In this document: one piece after another, positions 42,205 to 53,175 of the stretch
Layout: each line of letters starts with the position of its first letter
Numbering within the stretch: position 1 is the first letter of the stretch
Source: Marivirga salinae
Lineage (GTDB): Bacteria > Bacteroidota > Bacteroidia > Cytophagales > Cyclobacteriaceae
Direction: 5' to 3'
Length of the DNA stretch: 64,000 bases
Assembly (NCBI RefSeq): GCF_030503855.1
Contig: NZ_CP129971.1
Span: 1,495,501-1,559,500, forward strand
Position numbers and translations under genes: made by a program
The notes under the pieces: generated by a model
Database searches by the model: none
The model's input: the letters and a program-made list of their open reading frames with translations, nothing else
Told to the model about the DNA's origin: nothing

Positions 42205-44220
42205 ATGAAGGAAGTGATAAAGAAAATAGTAGTTGTGTTCTTAATATCTATTGGAATTAATATGAGTGCATTTGCTCAGGATAATCCTAAAGTTGAGCTT
42301 ATCGCGAACTATGATTCCTTAGAAAATTCAATATTGCTAAGGTGGGCACCCAATACGTCTAATTTATGGATGTTGGCTATGGAAAAGGGTTATACACTTG
42401 AGAAATTTGTGTATCAAAAAGACGGTAAACTATTAAGCCCTCCTTTACAAAAGATTATTCTTTCCGACAAAATAACTCCTCAACCTCTTAATGAATGGGA
42501 GCAGTTAGCCTTGAAAAATGATTATGCTGCTATTGCCGCACAAAGTATATATGGAGAGTACCTTGAATTTGATGAAGTGGATAATGATATTTTTAGTATT
42601 GTCAACAAATCAAAAGAGCAGGATGCTAGATTTTCCATGACCTTGTTTTCAGCAGATCAATCTACTGCAGTAGCAGATAAAGCAGGTTTGTTTTTCAGAG
42701 ATCAAAATGTACAAAAAGATGAAAGATATCTTTACAGGATTTATGCTAATGTTCAAGATTCAATTATAAAAGCAGATACAGGTCTTATTTATTATGGTCC
42801 AAAAGATTTTACCCCATTACCCCAACCAATTATTAGGAGCTCAACCCAAGAGGACGGAATGATTCAACTATATTGGCTAAAAGCGCCTTATCATAATGTT
42901 TTCACCAATTACATAGTCCAAAGAACTCAGGACCTTAATTCTGGTTTTAAAGCAGTGAACAAATTACCTGTACTCAATACATCTTCAGGGCCTAAAAAGA
43001 GGAATAATTATGGGGTATTTGTTGATACTACTCAGCTTTCAGGAACAGTTTATTATAGAATAATTGGAGAGGATGCTTTTGGGATTAAAAGTGAGCCTTC
43101 GGATACTCTTGAAGTTAAAATCATGCCTGATTTCGAAATGCCGATGCCTCAAATAGATACAATTTATAATGACAAAGAAGGAAAAGTTTTTGTCAATTAT
43201 AGTTTAAAAAATGATACTCAATACATTGATAAAATATTTTTTGAACGCTCTGATAAAGCAGATGGTAAATACAAATTAATAGAAAGTGACTCGATCTTAA
43301 ATCATAGAAATTTCATAGATAAGCAACCATTAAGAAATAACTATTACAGAATAGGTGTAGCGGCTTTTGATAAAATGCAATATAGTATGCCTTCACTTTT
43401 TAACTTAATGGATAGCATTCCACCTAGCACGCCTAGCTTTAAAAGCTATTCATTGAAGGATAGTACCTTGACTTTAAAATGGAATGCTAATTCAGAAAAA
43501 GATTTAGCAGGATACCGGATTTACAAAAGTCATTATAAAAATCAAGAGCCTAGCCTAGTAGCAGAAGTTGAAAATTTAGATACACAGATTCAATTTGTTG
43601 AAAAACAGGATTTTATTAATACTGGGCGTTTCTATTATTTAGTAGCTGTAGATAAAGTAGGAAATAGTTCAAAATTAAGTAAAGCTTTTAAAATAACATT
43701 AGCTGATAAAATACCGCCTTCTCCACCAGTTATTAGAGATGTCAATCAACATAAAAATCGAATTGAATTGTCATGGATACTTAGTTCTAGCACAGACGTT
43801 AAGAATTATTTAATTTATAGAAAGCAATCAAATTATAATAATTATGAATTGGTCGGCATGACTGATCACACTCACCACTCATTTATTGATGAAGTTTCCT
43901 TCAAAAAGAATCAAAATTTATTTTATCGATTAGTCGTAATAGACTCTTCCGGTAATGAAAATTACACTAAGGCTTATAGTTTTAATTATGTAAAGCCTAA
44001 AAATATTACTCCAGATTATTTTATTGATGTAACCGAAGACATTGTCAGAATAGACTGGGATTTTCAGTCTTCTGAGAATAGTGAATTTTCGAAAGTGAAG
44101 ATTTATATAAAGAGTGAAGAAGGGTATAGACTCTATAGAGAAAAGAATATAGAGCTAGAGAATTTTTCATTTGAAATGAAAAAGATCAAAAAGGAGGACA
44201 TTAAAGTAATTTTTATTTAG
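42205..44220 (+). CDS. Exported fibronectin type III repeat protein
   Basis: 671 residues. The signal peptide is MKEVIKKIVVVFLISIGINM with the Ala-x-Ala-like site SAFAQ. Several FnIII-like modules follow: about 205-305 (DGMIQLYWLKAPYHNVFTNYIVQRTQ), 405-500 (KDSTLTLKWNANSEKDLAGYRIYKSHY) and 505-600 (HKNRIELSWILSSSTDVKNYLIYRKQSN). A final module at 610-671 has DIVRIDWDFQSSENSEF. There is no sorting domain. It probably acts in the periplasm or at the cell surface with its neighbours. The following ATG is directly adjacent to its TAG, so expression is coupled. Confidence 0.75.
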   Translation: MKEVIKKIVVVFLISIGINMSAFAQDNPKVELIANYDSLENSILLRWAPNTSNLWMLAMEKGYTLEKFVYQKDGKLLSPPLQKIILSDKITPQPLNEWEQLALKNDYAAIAAQSIYGEYLEFDEVDNDIFSIVNKSKEQDARFSMTLFSADQSTAVADKAGLFFRDQNVQKDERYLYRIYANVQDSIIKADTGLIYYGPKDFTPLPQPIIRSSTQEDGMIQLYWLKAPYHNVFTNYIVQRTQDLNSGFKAVNKLPVLNTSSGPKKRNNYGVFVDTTQLSGTVYYRIIGEDAFGIKSEPSDTLEVKIMPDFEMPMPQIDTIYNDKEGKVFVNYSLKNDTQYIDKIFFERSDKADGKYKLIESDSILNHRNFIDKQPLRNNYYRIGVAAFDKMQYSMPSLFNLMDSIPPSTPSFKSYSLKDSTLTLKWNANSEKDLAGYRIYKSHYKNQEPSLVAEVENLDTQIQFVEKQDFINTGRFYYLVAVDKVGNSSKLSKAFKITLADKIPPSPPVIRDVNQHKNRIELSWILSSSTDVKNYLIYRKQSNYNNYELVGMTDHTHHSFIDEVSFKKNQNLFYRLVVIDSSGNENYTKAYSFNYVKPKNITPDYFIDVTEDIVRIDWDFQSSENSEFSKVKIYIKSEEGYRLYREKNIELENFSFEMKKIKKEDIKVIFI

Positions 44221-47200
44221 ATGAGAATTAAAGCATATTATTTCTTTTTCTGTTTGTTTTTTGTTTCAATAATCTCTTTTGAAACATTAGGAGCAGATTT
44301 TTTGACTGGAAACTCTTCTGTATGTACCGAAGGCACTAAGACTGAGACTTATTCTGTTTCGATTATAGACTTGCCAACTCATACAGGTAATTGTGAATAT
44401 TATTATACTTGGAGAGTAGATGGTGGTACTATACTAAATGGTTCAACAAATGCCACTGCTAATGGGTATCAGTTCAGATCAATTAAAGTAGATTGGGATG
44501 AAAATCAAACGGAATATAAGGTAGCTGTAACTGTATCTAATGAGAATGGTAAAGGAACTTGTATAACTGGTAATTTATCTGCAAGTGATCTTTTATTAAT
44601 TTCAGAGAATAATGACAGTTGTGGTGGCGGAAGTAGTGGTGGTGACAATGGTGATGATGACAGTGGTGATGATGACAGCGGTGGGGATGAGGATGATGAA
44701 GTGAGTCCTTTTATTTCTGAAATTTTTTTTCAAAAATTAGATGAAAGCGCAGAGCCGTTTAGTTCGGGTTCTTTTTGTTCTGATCCACACAAACTATATT
44801 TTAAAGCTCAGAATATTACATTGGATGGTGATTATGATAAATCAATAAGTATTAGAATTGGTAGTGAAATAAAATCTACTCCTTTAACTCCTTTAGAAGA
44901 AGGGAGTTTATATGATTTTGTTGTGGATTTAGATACACTTGGATTACTTGAGCCAACACAGGTAGCTTTTCGGTGTAGAATGTCAGGGGGTGATTTAAAA
45001 AGGGCAATTTCAAAAACTTTTACTTTTACTATTCTTCCGAATTTAAATGTAGAATTTACTGAATTAATGCCTCCTATACATGAAGGAAGTGGCGATGCTC
45101 AGATAAAGGTGAAAAATACAAATGATAATATTGATAGTTTAAAATTAGATTTATTTACTTCTGGAGATATCGGGGTTTTATCTGATTATTTCGGTAAAAC
45201 AGGTGATTTCGTAAATTTCACTGGTATTTCAATGGGTGAGTTTTCAGTACAAATTCAAGTTGGAGATCGGTCAGAATTTCCTTCAGGTATTGATCCTTCA
45301 TACTGTCCAAAGGACTATGAAATAACAGTTCCTGAACCTACAACACTTAATACATTTAGCATCAGTCAGGAAAATCCTGAATGCTATGGAGATGATGCTG
45401 TTATTAAAGGTAATACAAATTATGATAGAGACTACTATTCAAATAACCCTGATATTTTTTATGAATTATATAATGATGAGGATAGATTAATTGATACTGT
45501 GACTGTTTCACCTGGTCAGGATTTTAGTTTTCAAGTATCGCCTAATCATGGAAATGATAATTATTATGTAAGAGCAACAAAGGTTGGATGTGAAAATCTT
45601 TCAGGAGAAAATTTAGAAGGATTTCAGATTATATCTGAAAATGAAGTTAATGTGAATTTTATTGAAAGAATAGAAAAAACAAATCTAATATCTAATGATG
45701 AGTCCTGTTATAATTCCGAAGACGGTAAAATTTCTTTTAAAATTTCAGGTGGTACACCTCCTTATAAAATTGAAGTTGATAATAATAGTTTAAAGGGTAT
45801 TTCAATAGACGATTTTAATAATAATATTGAAAAAATTCCGTCAGGTGAAACAGTCATTATAGATGGTTTGGCTCCAGATGATGAAAATGACAAAGAAATA
45901 TCATTTATAATATTTGATTCTAAACAATGTAAATCAGATAAAATTAATATTAAAAAAAGAATACATTCAGTAAAGGAAGAAATTGGTATCAGTTCAGATG
46001 AGGTCAAAAAATATCCCGAGTGCCTATTAGGAGAAGATGGGGAAGTTAAAATAGTCCCTAAGGGTGGAAATGGGGCACCTTATGAGTTGTCTGTGGTTTC
46101 AGTGACTAAATCTAACGGTTCTTCATATAATAATGAAACTATAACAGCAAACAGTGACAGTTCCGAATTATTTATAAATAATATTCCTGCCAATTGCATT
46201 ATAGAGTACAAAGTTTTTGATAGTAATGGATGTGAAGGTACTAAGAACTTTACATTTGAAGTAGGAGATAACCCTGATGCACTTAATTTTAAAAATTTTG
46301 ATGGAGGCACGGATCCAGACTGTTTTAATGGATTTGGCAGTGTTTACTTAGAGTTAACCAATTTTAAAGATGATTTAAATAATATCACCAAAAAACTTTA
46401 TAACGCTGATGATGATAATGCAGAAATAGATTCTGTAGGGACAAATCACTCAGGCTCTACTGTAAGTTTTACTGGATTAGGTGAAGGTAATTACTATATT
46501 GAAATTAAAAATAGCAAAACTAATTGCATCATCCCAATTGCAGATTTATCATTTAGTATCGATATACCCGACCAACCCACCTTCTTACCACCTATCTCTG
46601 ACGATATACCTTGCAGGTATGGTTCTATGAATGTAAAACTACCTATGAGTAGTGCTAAATTACCTTTTAAGCAATTTGATTTAACAATAGAAAGAAAACC
46701 ATCTGGAGAGGACCATTTTACCGAAGCGGATTTGGATACAGTTCAAATATATCCGAATTCAGCTAATGAACTCGTTATAAGAAATTTATTCGAAGGCGAT
46801 TATAAAATATCAGGTACTGATGGAAAGGGGTGTGCTTTTAAAGATTTTAAATTCACACTTAATCAACCCGATGAACTCTTAGAATTAACTACTTCACCTC
46901 ATATTAAATTTAGTACCGATGGTACTGATTATCACATAAGTGAATATGGTGTTGCAGATGGTGAAATTAATTTTGAAGCCGAAGGAGGAGAATTTAATTA
47001 TATATTTTATCTGTATAAAAATAATAGTCAAATAGAATCAAAAACAACCAATAATGAAGGTTCATTCGATGGTTTAAAAGCACTAGATGATAATGGTGAT
47101 CTAAATGAATTTTATATCGGGGTAAGTGACTCAAGAAATTGTTTTAAAAGGTCTAAAACCTTCACTCTAACCCAACCCGATTCTTTAATTTTTGAATACG

Positions 47201-50200
47201 AATTAATCAATTACATCTCTAGTGAGAATGATACATTTAATATAGAATGCAATGGCGGAGCTGACACTGTAAGAGTGGAAACAGAAGGTGGTGTTTACCC
47301 ACATTTGGTAGAGTTATTAAAAGGGGATAATACTGAAAAATCTGATACTTTATATTCTCAAAATGAGGGCTCAGTTTTTCGAGATATTTCTTATGGCAGG
47401 TATAAAATAAAAGTTACAGATAAATTTGACACTAATATCTCAAGTGGTTATAGGAAAATAATTGATATAGACTCTATTGATTTAGTAGAACCTGACTCAC
47501 TTAGTGTTGACACAGTAATGACCCAACCCATTTGCTATGGGGATAGCACGGGTTCCATTATAATTACTCCTTCAGGGGGAGTTCCTTTTGCAAATGGAGA
47601 GTACGATATTCATTTATTTGATCAAGATGGTGGTTCGATCCTAAATGAAACCACAAATGAATTATCAATTGTGGCTGATGCGGGTATCTATTATTATACC
47701 ATTTTTGATGCTTTTAATTGTGAGTATGTTTCTGAGGATGAATACTTTGCTGGTCTCGGTAATAAAATTACAGTAACCGAATTAAGTCCTAGACTAAGCG
47801 TAGTTGAAGATACCATTACTTATCCTCCCTGTGCTGGTGATGAAACCGCTACGCTTTCAGTAAATGCCAGTGGTGGACGTTCTGAGGATGGAAATTATAT
47901 TTTAGAACTCTATGACAATAATAATCCACCTTTGTACGGACCTAACCCGCTAATTGATAGTGTTTCAACTATAGAATCTGGTTATTATACTTTTCAAAAT
48001 TTATTTGCTGGTGAATATAATGTTATCGTTTACGATGATTCTTTATGTTCCGAAATGATTCCAATCACAATCGAAGAAAGAGATTATCCTTTAGAATTTA
48101 AAATAGTTGATTCTGTACTTGCTAGATGCCCAAATTCTTCTGATGCAAAATTAAAAATCATTTCAACAGGTGGAGATAGTCCTCATATTTTCTCACTCAA
48201 TAATATTGATTTCTCACCTTCTGATAGTATAACTTATAGCGATGATAGTACAGAAACATATTATCATAAGACCTTCACAGGTTTAATAGGCGATAGCACC
48301 TACAATATTTATTTGAAAGATGATAATTATTACGATGGCTCCTTTAATAATGTATGCTTAATAGATACAAGTCAGACTATTCCTAAAACCCCATCTTTAG
48401 CACTGGATTTTGAAAAAACAGATATAAAATGTTTTGGAGAAGAAAATGGAGATTTTACTCTTAGCCCATCATATGGGGATATGGACAATATTAATGACTT
48501 TATTATAGTAATTGATGGACCAAATAGTGTAGTAAGTCATGACCAAGGTTATGTAAATAATCTTTCAGCAGGCAGATATAAAATAAAAATTACTTTAGCT
48601 GATACTACCGCATGTAAAACGCCATTGGATGAGGAAATTTATATCGATCAACCAGAACCTTTAGTTGTAGATATATTTTCTAATACAGAATATAATTGTT
48701 CATCTGATGAAGAGATTATTCTTAATGGAGAGATAAATGGAGGATTATCAACTAGCGATCAATTTTTATATGCTATAAACAGTGACAATAGTGCTGATTT
48801 TGAATTGCTTGAAGTATCAAAGAGTGAATTTAGAATTAAGGAGAAGCTTGAACCAGGCTGGAATGTCTTTTATTTAAAGTCCTCTCATAATTGTATGGTT
48901 TCCGATTCCTTTTTTGTGGAATCAGAGCAACCAAATCTTCAAATTATAGCAAATCAAGCTGTGAGCTGTTTTGGCAAATCAGATGGGGAAATTAGAGTGA
49001 CTTCAAATTTTGAGAAGCTTAATTATAAGCTGATGAATTATGAAGATACATTTTCAATTGATGATTCAGAAGCAGAAAATGTAGTATTTGAGGGTCTTAA
49101 ATCAGGAAACTATCAACTCACTGGGAGTTCTTCCAGCTGTTTGGCTGATACCTTAGAAATATTCGTTAATCAGCCAGATTCATTAATGTTTAGTCCTGAG
49201 ATAATTGATCAGCCATCATGTAATCAAGCAAATGGAATAGGGAGTCTTAGTATTTCAGGAGGTACTTCACCTTATGAGATTTTCTGGCAACTGGAAAATG
49301 GGAATATTTTAGATAGCACATCTTTAAAATCAGGTTATTATGATATTATTGTTGAAGATGCCAATAATTGTTCCGCTATTCTGACTGACTTTTTTGTAGA
49401 AGAGTCTAATGATTTTATGGTTTCTGTTGATACTTTATCAAATCCTACTTGCGGAAAGAATAATGGTTCAATTTCTATACAAACTATCGGAGGAGTTCCT
49501 CCCTTTGACATTATTTGGTTTAAAAATGGGGACTTATTTACCGATGGAACCGACTCATTAACATCATTATCAGCGGGTACTTATATTTATAGTGTAGAAG
49601 ATGCCATGGGTTGTGTTTTTGAGGATAGTGTGAAGTTAAACGGTAGTGAACCTATCAGCATAGATATTTTAGATCAAATGCTAGCGGACTGTGACACTCA
49701 AAATGGATCCATAACCTTGTCAGTTACAGGAGGAACTCCTCCATATACCTATTCATGGCCAGATTCAATTCCTTATGCAGAAGGAAATTATGCGGAAGGT
49801 TTATGGGGAGCTAAGATATATACAGTAAGCGTAACAGATGCTAATTTATGTTCAAAGGAATATGAATTTGCAATCGGAAATAAGGGTGCACCGGAAATAG
49901 CCGTACATGCCACAAATCCAAAATGTGACTTTGCAAATGGAAAAATAGAAATTGAATTGCTTTCTGAAGATCATGTTAGCTACGAATGGAGGGGATTTGA
50001 AAATGCGAGTTCAACTTTAGAAAATGTTCCTTCAGGCATTTATTTTGTAACCTTAACAGCCAATAATTGTCCGATAACTAAAAGGATTGAACTCACGGAG
50101 AATACCACTAATCTTTTAGAGGTAAATCCAATTTTGACGAAAGCAGGATGTAATGATATGGGTGGAGAGATTGATCTCAATATTTCTGGAGGAACTCAAC

Positions 50201-53175
50201 CATACACTATTACTTGGGATGACACGCTACTAAAAAATGATGTAAGATCAGGTTTATCTTCGGGGAATTACAGTTTTAAAGTGACGGATAGTGTTGGATG
50301 CATTGTATCTAAAGATATTTATTTAGATAAAGAGGAATTGCCTCAGCTTTCATTAAATTCTTTAGGTAATGCAGCTTGCGGAGCAACAGATGGTTATATC
50401 CAATTAGATAGCCTTTCAAGTGAGTTTACTTTCAAATGGTCCCATAATAACTTGCTTAATGATGATTTAGCTGAAAATCTTTCCTCAGGATTATATTCAG
50501 TATATGCTGTGAATCAAAAAGGATGTACTACAGATACTGTTTCCTATTACATCAGCAGTAGTAATACAGATCTTAGAATTCAGGAAATTGACGTTATTTC
50601 TGCTTCCTGTAATGAAAGCGCGGATGGTTCCATAGAAGTGAATGCCGTAAACGGTGTTCCACCTTATCAATATGAATGGAATGATGATGATCAGCAAACT
50701 GGCAAAATAGCTAAGGATTTACGCCCAGGAACTTATACGGTCCGTGTAACAGATGCCACAAATTGTAGTAGAGTAAAATCTATTACCTTGGGTCAAGTTA
50801 ATCCAGTTCACATTTTAAGTGTATCAAAAAATGCCCCTTCATGTACAGATGCCGCTGATGGAAGTATTTCAATCACCGCAGCAGGCGGTAAGGGTAATTA
50901 TTCTTATGAATGGTCAACTGGTGCTACTACCCCATCAATTACAGGTCTGGAAAGTGGTGAATATTCGGTGACAGTTTATGATAATAATGTTTGTTCAGAT
51001 CAAATTGATGTCAGCATCACTGCGCCTGATATGTTATCAGTAGAGTATTCTACTGAAAAACCTAAGTGTTATTCTACTGCAGACGGACAAGTTGAGCTTT
51101 CAGTATTGGGTGGAATACCTCCTTATAAAGTGGAATGGCATGATGGTGCAACATTAAATAGACGATTTGATTTGGCAGCAGGCAGCTATAATGTATTTAT
51201 TTCAGATAATAATAATTGCAGCATTAACAAAAACATCATAGTTCCAGCTAAAGATTCAGTCACGATTGATTATGAGATTACTTCAGTTTCCTGCAATGGA
51301 GGAAATGATGGTAATGTTAGAATCCAAAGCATTTCCAATGCAAATAACCCAAAAGTTGTTTGGTCCAATGGCCAAATTGGAAATACATTAAGAAATGTAT
51401 CCTCGGGTTTTTATGCAGCAGATATCACAGATTCTTATGGCTGCACTACGGCTTTTGAATTTGGGGTAGACTCACCGGATCCTTTACAAATTGTGAACGA
51501 CTCTGTAACGAATGTACTGTGTAAAAATGGTTTCAATGGTTCCATTATTTTTGATGTAAAAGGTGGTAATGGAAATTATAGCTTTAATTGGGATGATGGA
51601 CCAAGAAATAAGAATAGATATAATCTAACTGCAGGTAATTATAAAGTTACCGTATTGGATGATCTTAACTGTAGAATTGAAAAACAATTCACAATAGATG
51701 AGCCAAATTTATTAGTACTTGATTATACCGCAGCTTCAGTTAGTTGTTTCGGAAATGCAGATGGCTATGTTTCTCTTGAAATAAATGGCGGAATAGAGCC
51801 ATACCAAATTAGTTGGGATGATGGTGTTATGGATAGTGTCAGGAATGACCTTACTGCCGGAACACATGATGTTTTGGTAAAGGATGCCAATAATTGTTCA
51901 AAAAGCATAGAGGTGAGCATTCCAAATATTAATCCTATTAGAATTGATGAGGTCATTCAAACTATCCCATCTTGCTATCAAGGCTCAGATGGTGGACTTG
52001 AATTAGAAATTAGTGGAGGTAATGCACCATATACAGTGAGTTGGGATAATGGAAAATCTGGAGCTTCCATAGATAGTATTTCTGCAGGAAATTATCGGGT
52101 TACTATTAAGGATAATAAAAATTGTCAGTTAACAGAATTGATTGCTCTAGAAGATGCATCTCCAATATATCTGACTAGTTTAACTATGGCTAATCCGATT
52201 TGCTATGGAGAACCTTCTGGTGTCGTGGAGGTTGTTCCTGACGGAGGGAATCCGCCTTTTGAGGTGATATGGGAGGATGGAACTAGCGCTTTTAATAGAG
52301 GTGATTTATTGGCAGGATCACATACTTTTGAGGTGGTGGATTCTACGGGATGTTCTGTTAGCTATAAGATTTCCCTTCAAGATCCCCCATTGGAAGTAAT
52401 AGAAGGTTTGCCATCTGAAATTGTTCTATGTACTGGAGGAGTTGCTAATCTTGATGCCGGAGAATGGAACAGCTATAATTGGACTGCAGATAATGGATTT
52501 TCTAGAAGTGAAAGAGAGGTTACAATTGATGCTGTAGGGAATTATAATCTGGCTGTCACCAATGAGGCAGGTTGTATAGATAATCATCCTTTTACGGTAA
52601 CTAAGGATGATGATTTATTAACAGCAGACTTTTTATTAACCACTGAGGCAGTAGTTCAGGATACCGTTGTAATTGTTGATGTTAGTTGGAAGGTACCCGA
52701 TTCAGTACGCTGGATTAATCCTGATGATCCTGATTTTTACTTAGTATCTCAAACAGAAGAATATCAAGAGGTTATTTTTACTCGAACTGGTGATTTTGAG
52801 CTTAAAATGAAAGCAAAACTAGACTATTGCGAGTCTGATGTTATTAAAACCATTACAGTGCTTTCTAAAGAAGAAGCCGCACGTATTTCTGATGAGGAAA
52901 AAAATATTATTTCTAAAGACCTCCATATTTCTACTTCCATTTACCCTAATCCTAATTTCGGAGATTTTAGAATTGAAATGAAAGGGAATAAGCAATATGA
53001 TCATCATTCAAAAATAATTGATGTGAATTCAGGAATCGAGTATTATCGATTTGAAGGCAAAAAACAAAAGAATTATGTTTTCAATATAGAAGATAATCGA
53101 CTTCCTGATGGAGTTTATCTACTAATGATGGAAACTGAAGGAGAAACAATTACAAAAAGATTTATAGTTAAGTAA
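44221..53175 (+). CDS. Giant SprB-repeat adhesin with T9SS sorting domain
   Basis: 2984 residues. The signal peptide (MRIKAYYFFFCLFFVSIISF) is followed by a PKD-like domain and an Asp/Gly spacer (GGDNGDDDSGDDDSGGDEDD, about residues 142-161). About 24 SprB-type repeats begin near Cys-x(2,3)-Asp-Gly and continue with GGTPPY...W, for example CFGNADGYVSLEINGGIEPY and CYQGSDGGLELEISGGNAPY. The first half is more divergent; from about residue 1650 the repeats are regular. The end (SIYPNPNFGDFRIEM...LPDGVYLLMMETEG...KRFIVK) is a type A T9SS sorting domain. SprB-type proteins are moved along the cell by the gliding machinery in Flavobacterium; the same role here is inferred. Confidence 0.9.
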   Translation: MRIKAYYFFFCLFFVSIISFETLGADFLTGNSSVCTEGTKTETYSVSIIDLPTHTGNCEYYYTWRVDGGTILNGSTNATANGYQFRSIKVDWDENQTEYKVAVTVSNENGKGTCITGNLSASDLLLISENNDSCGGGSSGGDNGDDDSGDDDSGGDEDDEVSPFISEIFFQKLDESAEPFSSGSFCSDPHKLYFKAQNITLDGDYDKSISIRIGSEIKSTPLTPLEEGSLYDFVVDLDTLGLLEPTQVAFRCRMSGGDLKRAISKTFTFTILPNLNVEFTELMPPIHEGSGDAQIKVKNTNDNIDSLKLDLFTSGDIGVLSDYFGKTGDFVNFTGISMGEFSVQIQVGDRSEFPSGIDPSYCPKDYEITVPEPTTLNTFSISQENPECYGDDAVIKGNTNYDRDYYSNNPDIFYELYNDEDRLIDTVTVSPGQDFSFQVSPNHGNDNYYVRATKVGCENLSGENLEGFQIISENEVNVNFIERIEKTNLISNDESCYNSEDGKISFKISGGTPPYKIEVDNNSLKGISIDDFNNNIEKIPSGETVIIDGLAPDDENDKEISFIIFDSKQCKSDKINIKKRIHSVKEEIGISSDEVKKYPECLLGEDGEVKIVPKGGNGAPYELSVVSVTKSNGSSYNNETITANSDSSELFINNIPANCIIEYKVFDSNGCEGTKNFTFEVGDNPDALNFKNFDGGTDPDCFNGFGSVYLELTNFKDDLNNITKKLYNADDDNAEIDSVGTNHSGSTVSFTGLGEGNYYIEIKNSKTNCIIPIADLSFSIDIPDQPTFLPPISDDIPCRYGSMNVKLPMSSAKLPFKQFDLTIERKPSGEDHFTEADLDTVQIYPNSANELVIRNLFEGDYKISGTDGKGCAFKDFKFTLNQPDELLELTTSPHIKFSTDGTDYHISEYGVADGEINFEAEGGEFNYIFYLYKNNSQIESKTTNNEGSFDGLKALDDNGDLNEFYIGVSDSRNCFKRSKTFTLTQPDSLIFEYELINYISSENDTFNIECNGGADTVRVETEGGVYPHLVELLKGDNTEKSDTLYSQNEGSVFRDISYGRYKIKVTDKFDTNISSGYRKIIDIDSIDLVEPDSLSVDTVMTQPICYGDSTGSIIITPSGGVPFANGEYDIHLFDQDGGSILNETTNELSIVADAGIYYYTIFDAFNCEYVSEDEYFAGLGNKITVTELSPRLSVVEDTITYPPCAGDETATLSVNASGGRSEDGNYILELYDNNNPPLYGPNPLIDSVSTIESGYYTFQNLFAGEYNVIVYDDSLCSEMIPITIEERDYPLEFKIVDSVLARCPNSSDAKLKIISTGGDSPHIFSLNNIDFSPSDSITYSDDSTETYYHKTFTGLIGDSTYNIYLKDDNYYDGSFNNVCLIDTSQTIPKTPSLALDFEKTDIKCFGEENGDFTLSPSYGDMDNINDFIIVIDGPNSVVSHDQGYVNNLSAGRYKIKITLADTTACKTPLDEEIYIDQPEPLVVDIFSNTEYNCSSDEEIILNGEINGGLSTSDQFLYAINSDNSADFELLEVSKSEFRIKEKLEPGWNVFYLKSSHNCMVSDSFFVESEQPNLQIIANQAVSCFGKSDGEIRVTSNFEKLNYKLMNYEDTFSIDDSEAENVVFEGLKSGNYQLTGSSSSCLADTLEIFVNQPDSLMFSPEIIDQPSCNQANGIGSLSISGGTSPYEIFWQLENGNILDSTSLKSGYYDIIVEDANNCSAILTDFFVEESNDFMVSVDTLSNPTCGKNNGSISIQTIGGVPPFDIIWFKNGDLFTDGTDSLTSLSAGTYIYSVEDAMGCVFEDSVKLNGSEPISIDILDQMLADCDTQNGSITLSVTGGTPPYTYSWPDSIPYAEGNYAEGLWGAKIYTVSVTDANLCSKEYEFAIGNKGAPEIAVHATNPKCDFANGKIEIELLSEDHVSYEWRGFENASSTLENVPSGIYFVTLTANNCPITKRIELTENTTNLLEVNPILTKAGCNDMGGEIDLNISGGTQPYTITWDDTLLKNDVRSGLSSGNYSFKVTDSVGCIVSKDIYLDKEELPQLSLNSLGNAACGATDGYIQLDSLSSEFTFKWSHNNLLNDDLAENLSSGLYSVYAVNQKGCTTDTVSYYISSSNTDLRIQEIDVISASCNESADGSIEVNAVNGVPPYQYEWNDDDQQTGKIAKDLRPGTYTVRVTDATNCSRVKSITLGQVNPVHILSVSKNAPSCTDAADGSISITAAGGKGNYSYEWSTGATTPSITGLESGEYSVTVYDNNVCSDQIDVSITAPDMLSVEYSTEKPKCYSTADGQVELSVLGGIPPYKVEWHDGATLNRRFDLAAGSYNVFISDNNNCSINKNIIVPAKDSVTIDYEITSVSCNGGNDGNVRIQSISNANNPKVVWSNGQIGNTLRNVSSGFYAADITDSYGCTTAFEFGVDSPDPLQIVNDSVTNVLCKNGFNGSIIFDVKGGNGNYSFNWDDGPRNKNRYNLTAGNYKVTVLDDLNCRIEKQFTIDEPNLLVLDYTAASVSCFGNADGYVSLEINGGIEPYQISWDDGVMDSVRNDLTAGTHDVLVKDANNCSKSIEVSIPNINPIRIDEVIQTIPSCYQGSDGGLELEISGGNAPYTVSWDNGKSGASIDSISAGNYRVTIKDNKNCQLTELIALEDASPIYLTSLTMANPICYGEPSGVVEVVPDGGNPPFEVIWEDGTSAFNRGDLLAGSHTFEVVDSTGCSVSYKISLQDPPLEVIEGLPSEIVLCTGGVANLDAGEWNSYNWTADNGFSRSEREVTIDAVGNYNLAVTNEAGCIDNHPFTVTKDDDLLTADFLLTTEAVVQDTVVIVDVSWKVPDSVRWINPDDPDFYLVSQTEEYQEVIFTRTGDFELKMKAKLDYCESDVIKTITVLSKEEAARISDEEKNIISKDLHISTSIYPNPNFGDFRIEMKGNKQYDHHSKIIDVNSGIEYYRFEGKKQKNYVFNIEDNRLPDGVYLLMMETEGETITKRFIVK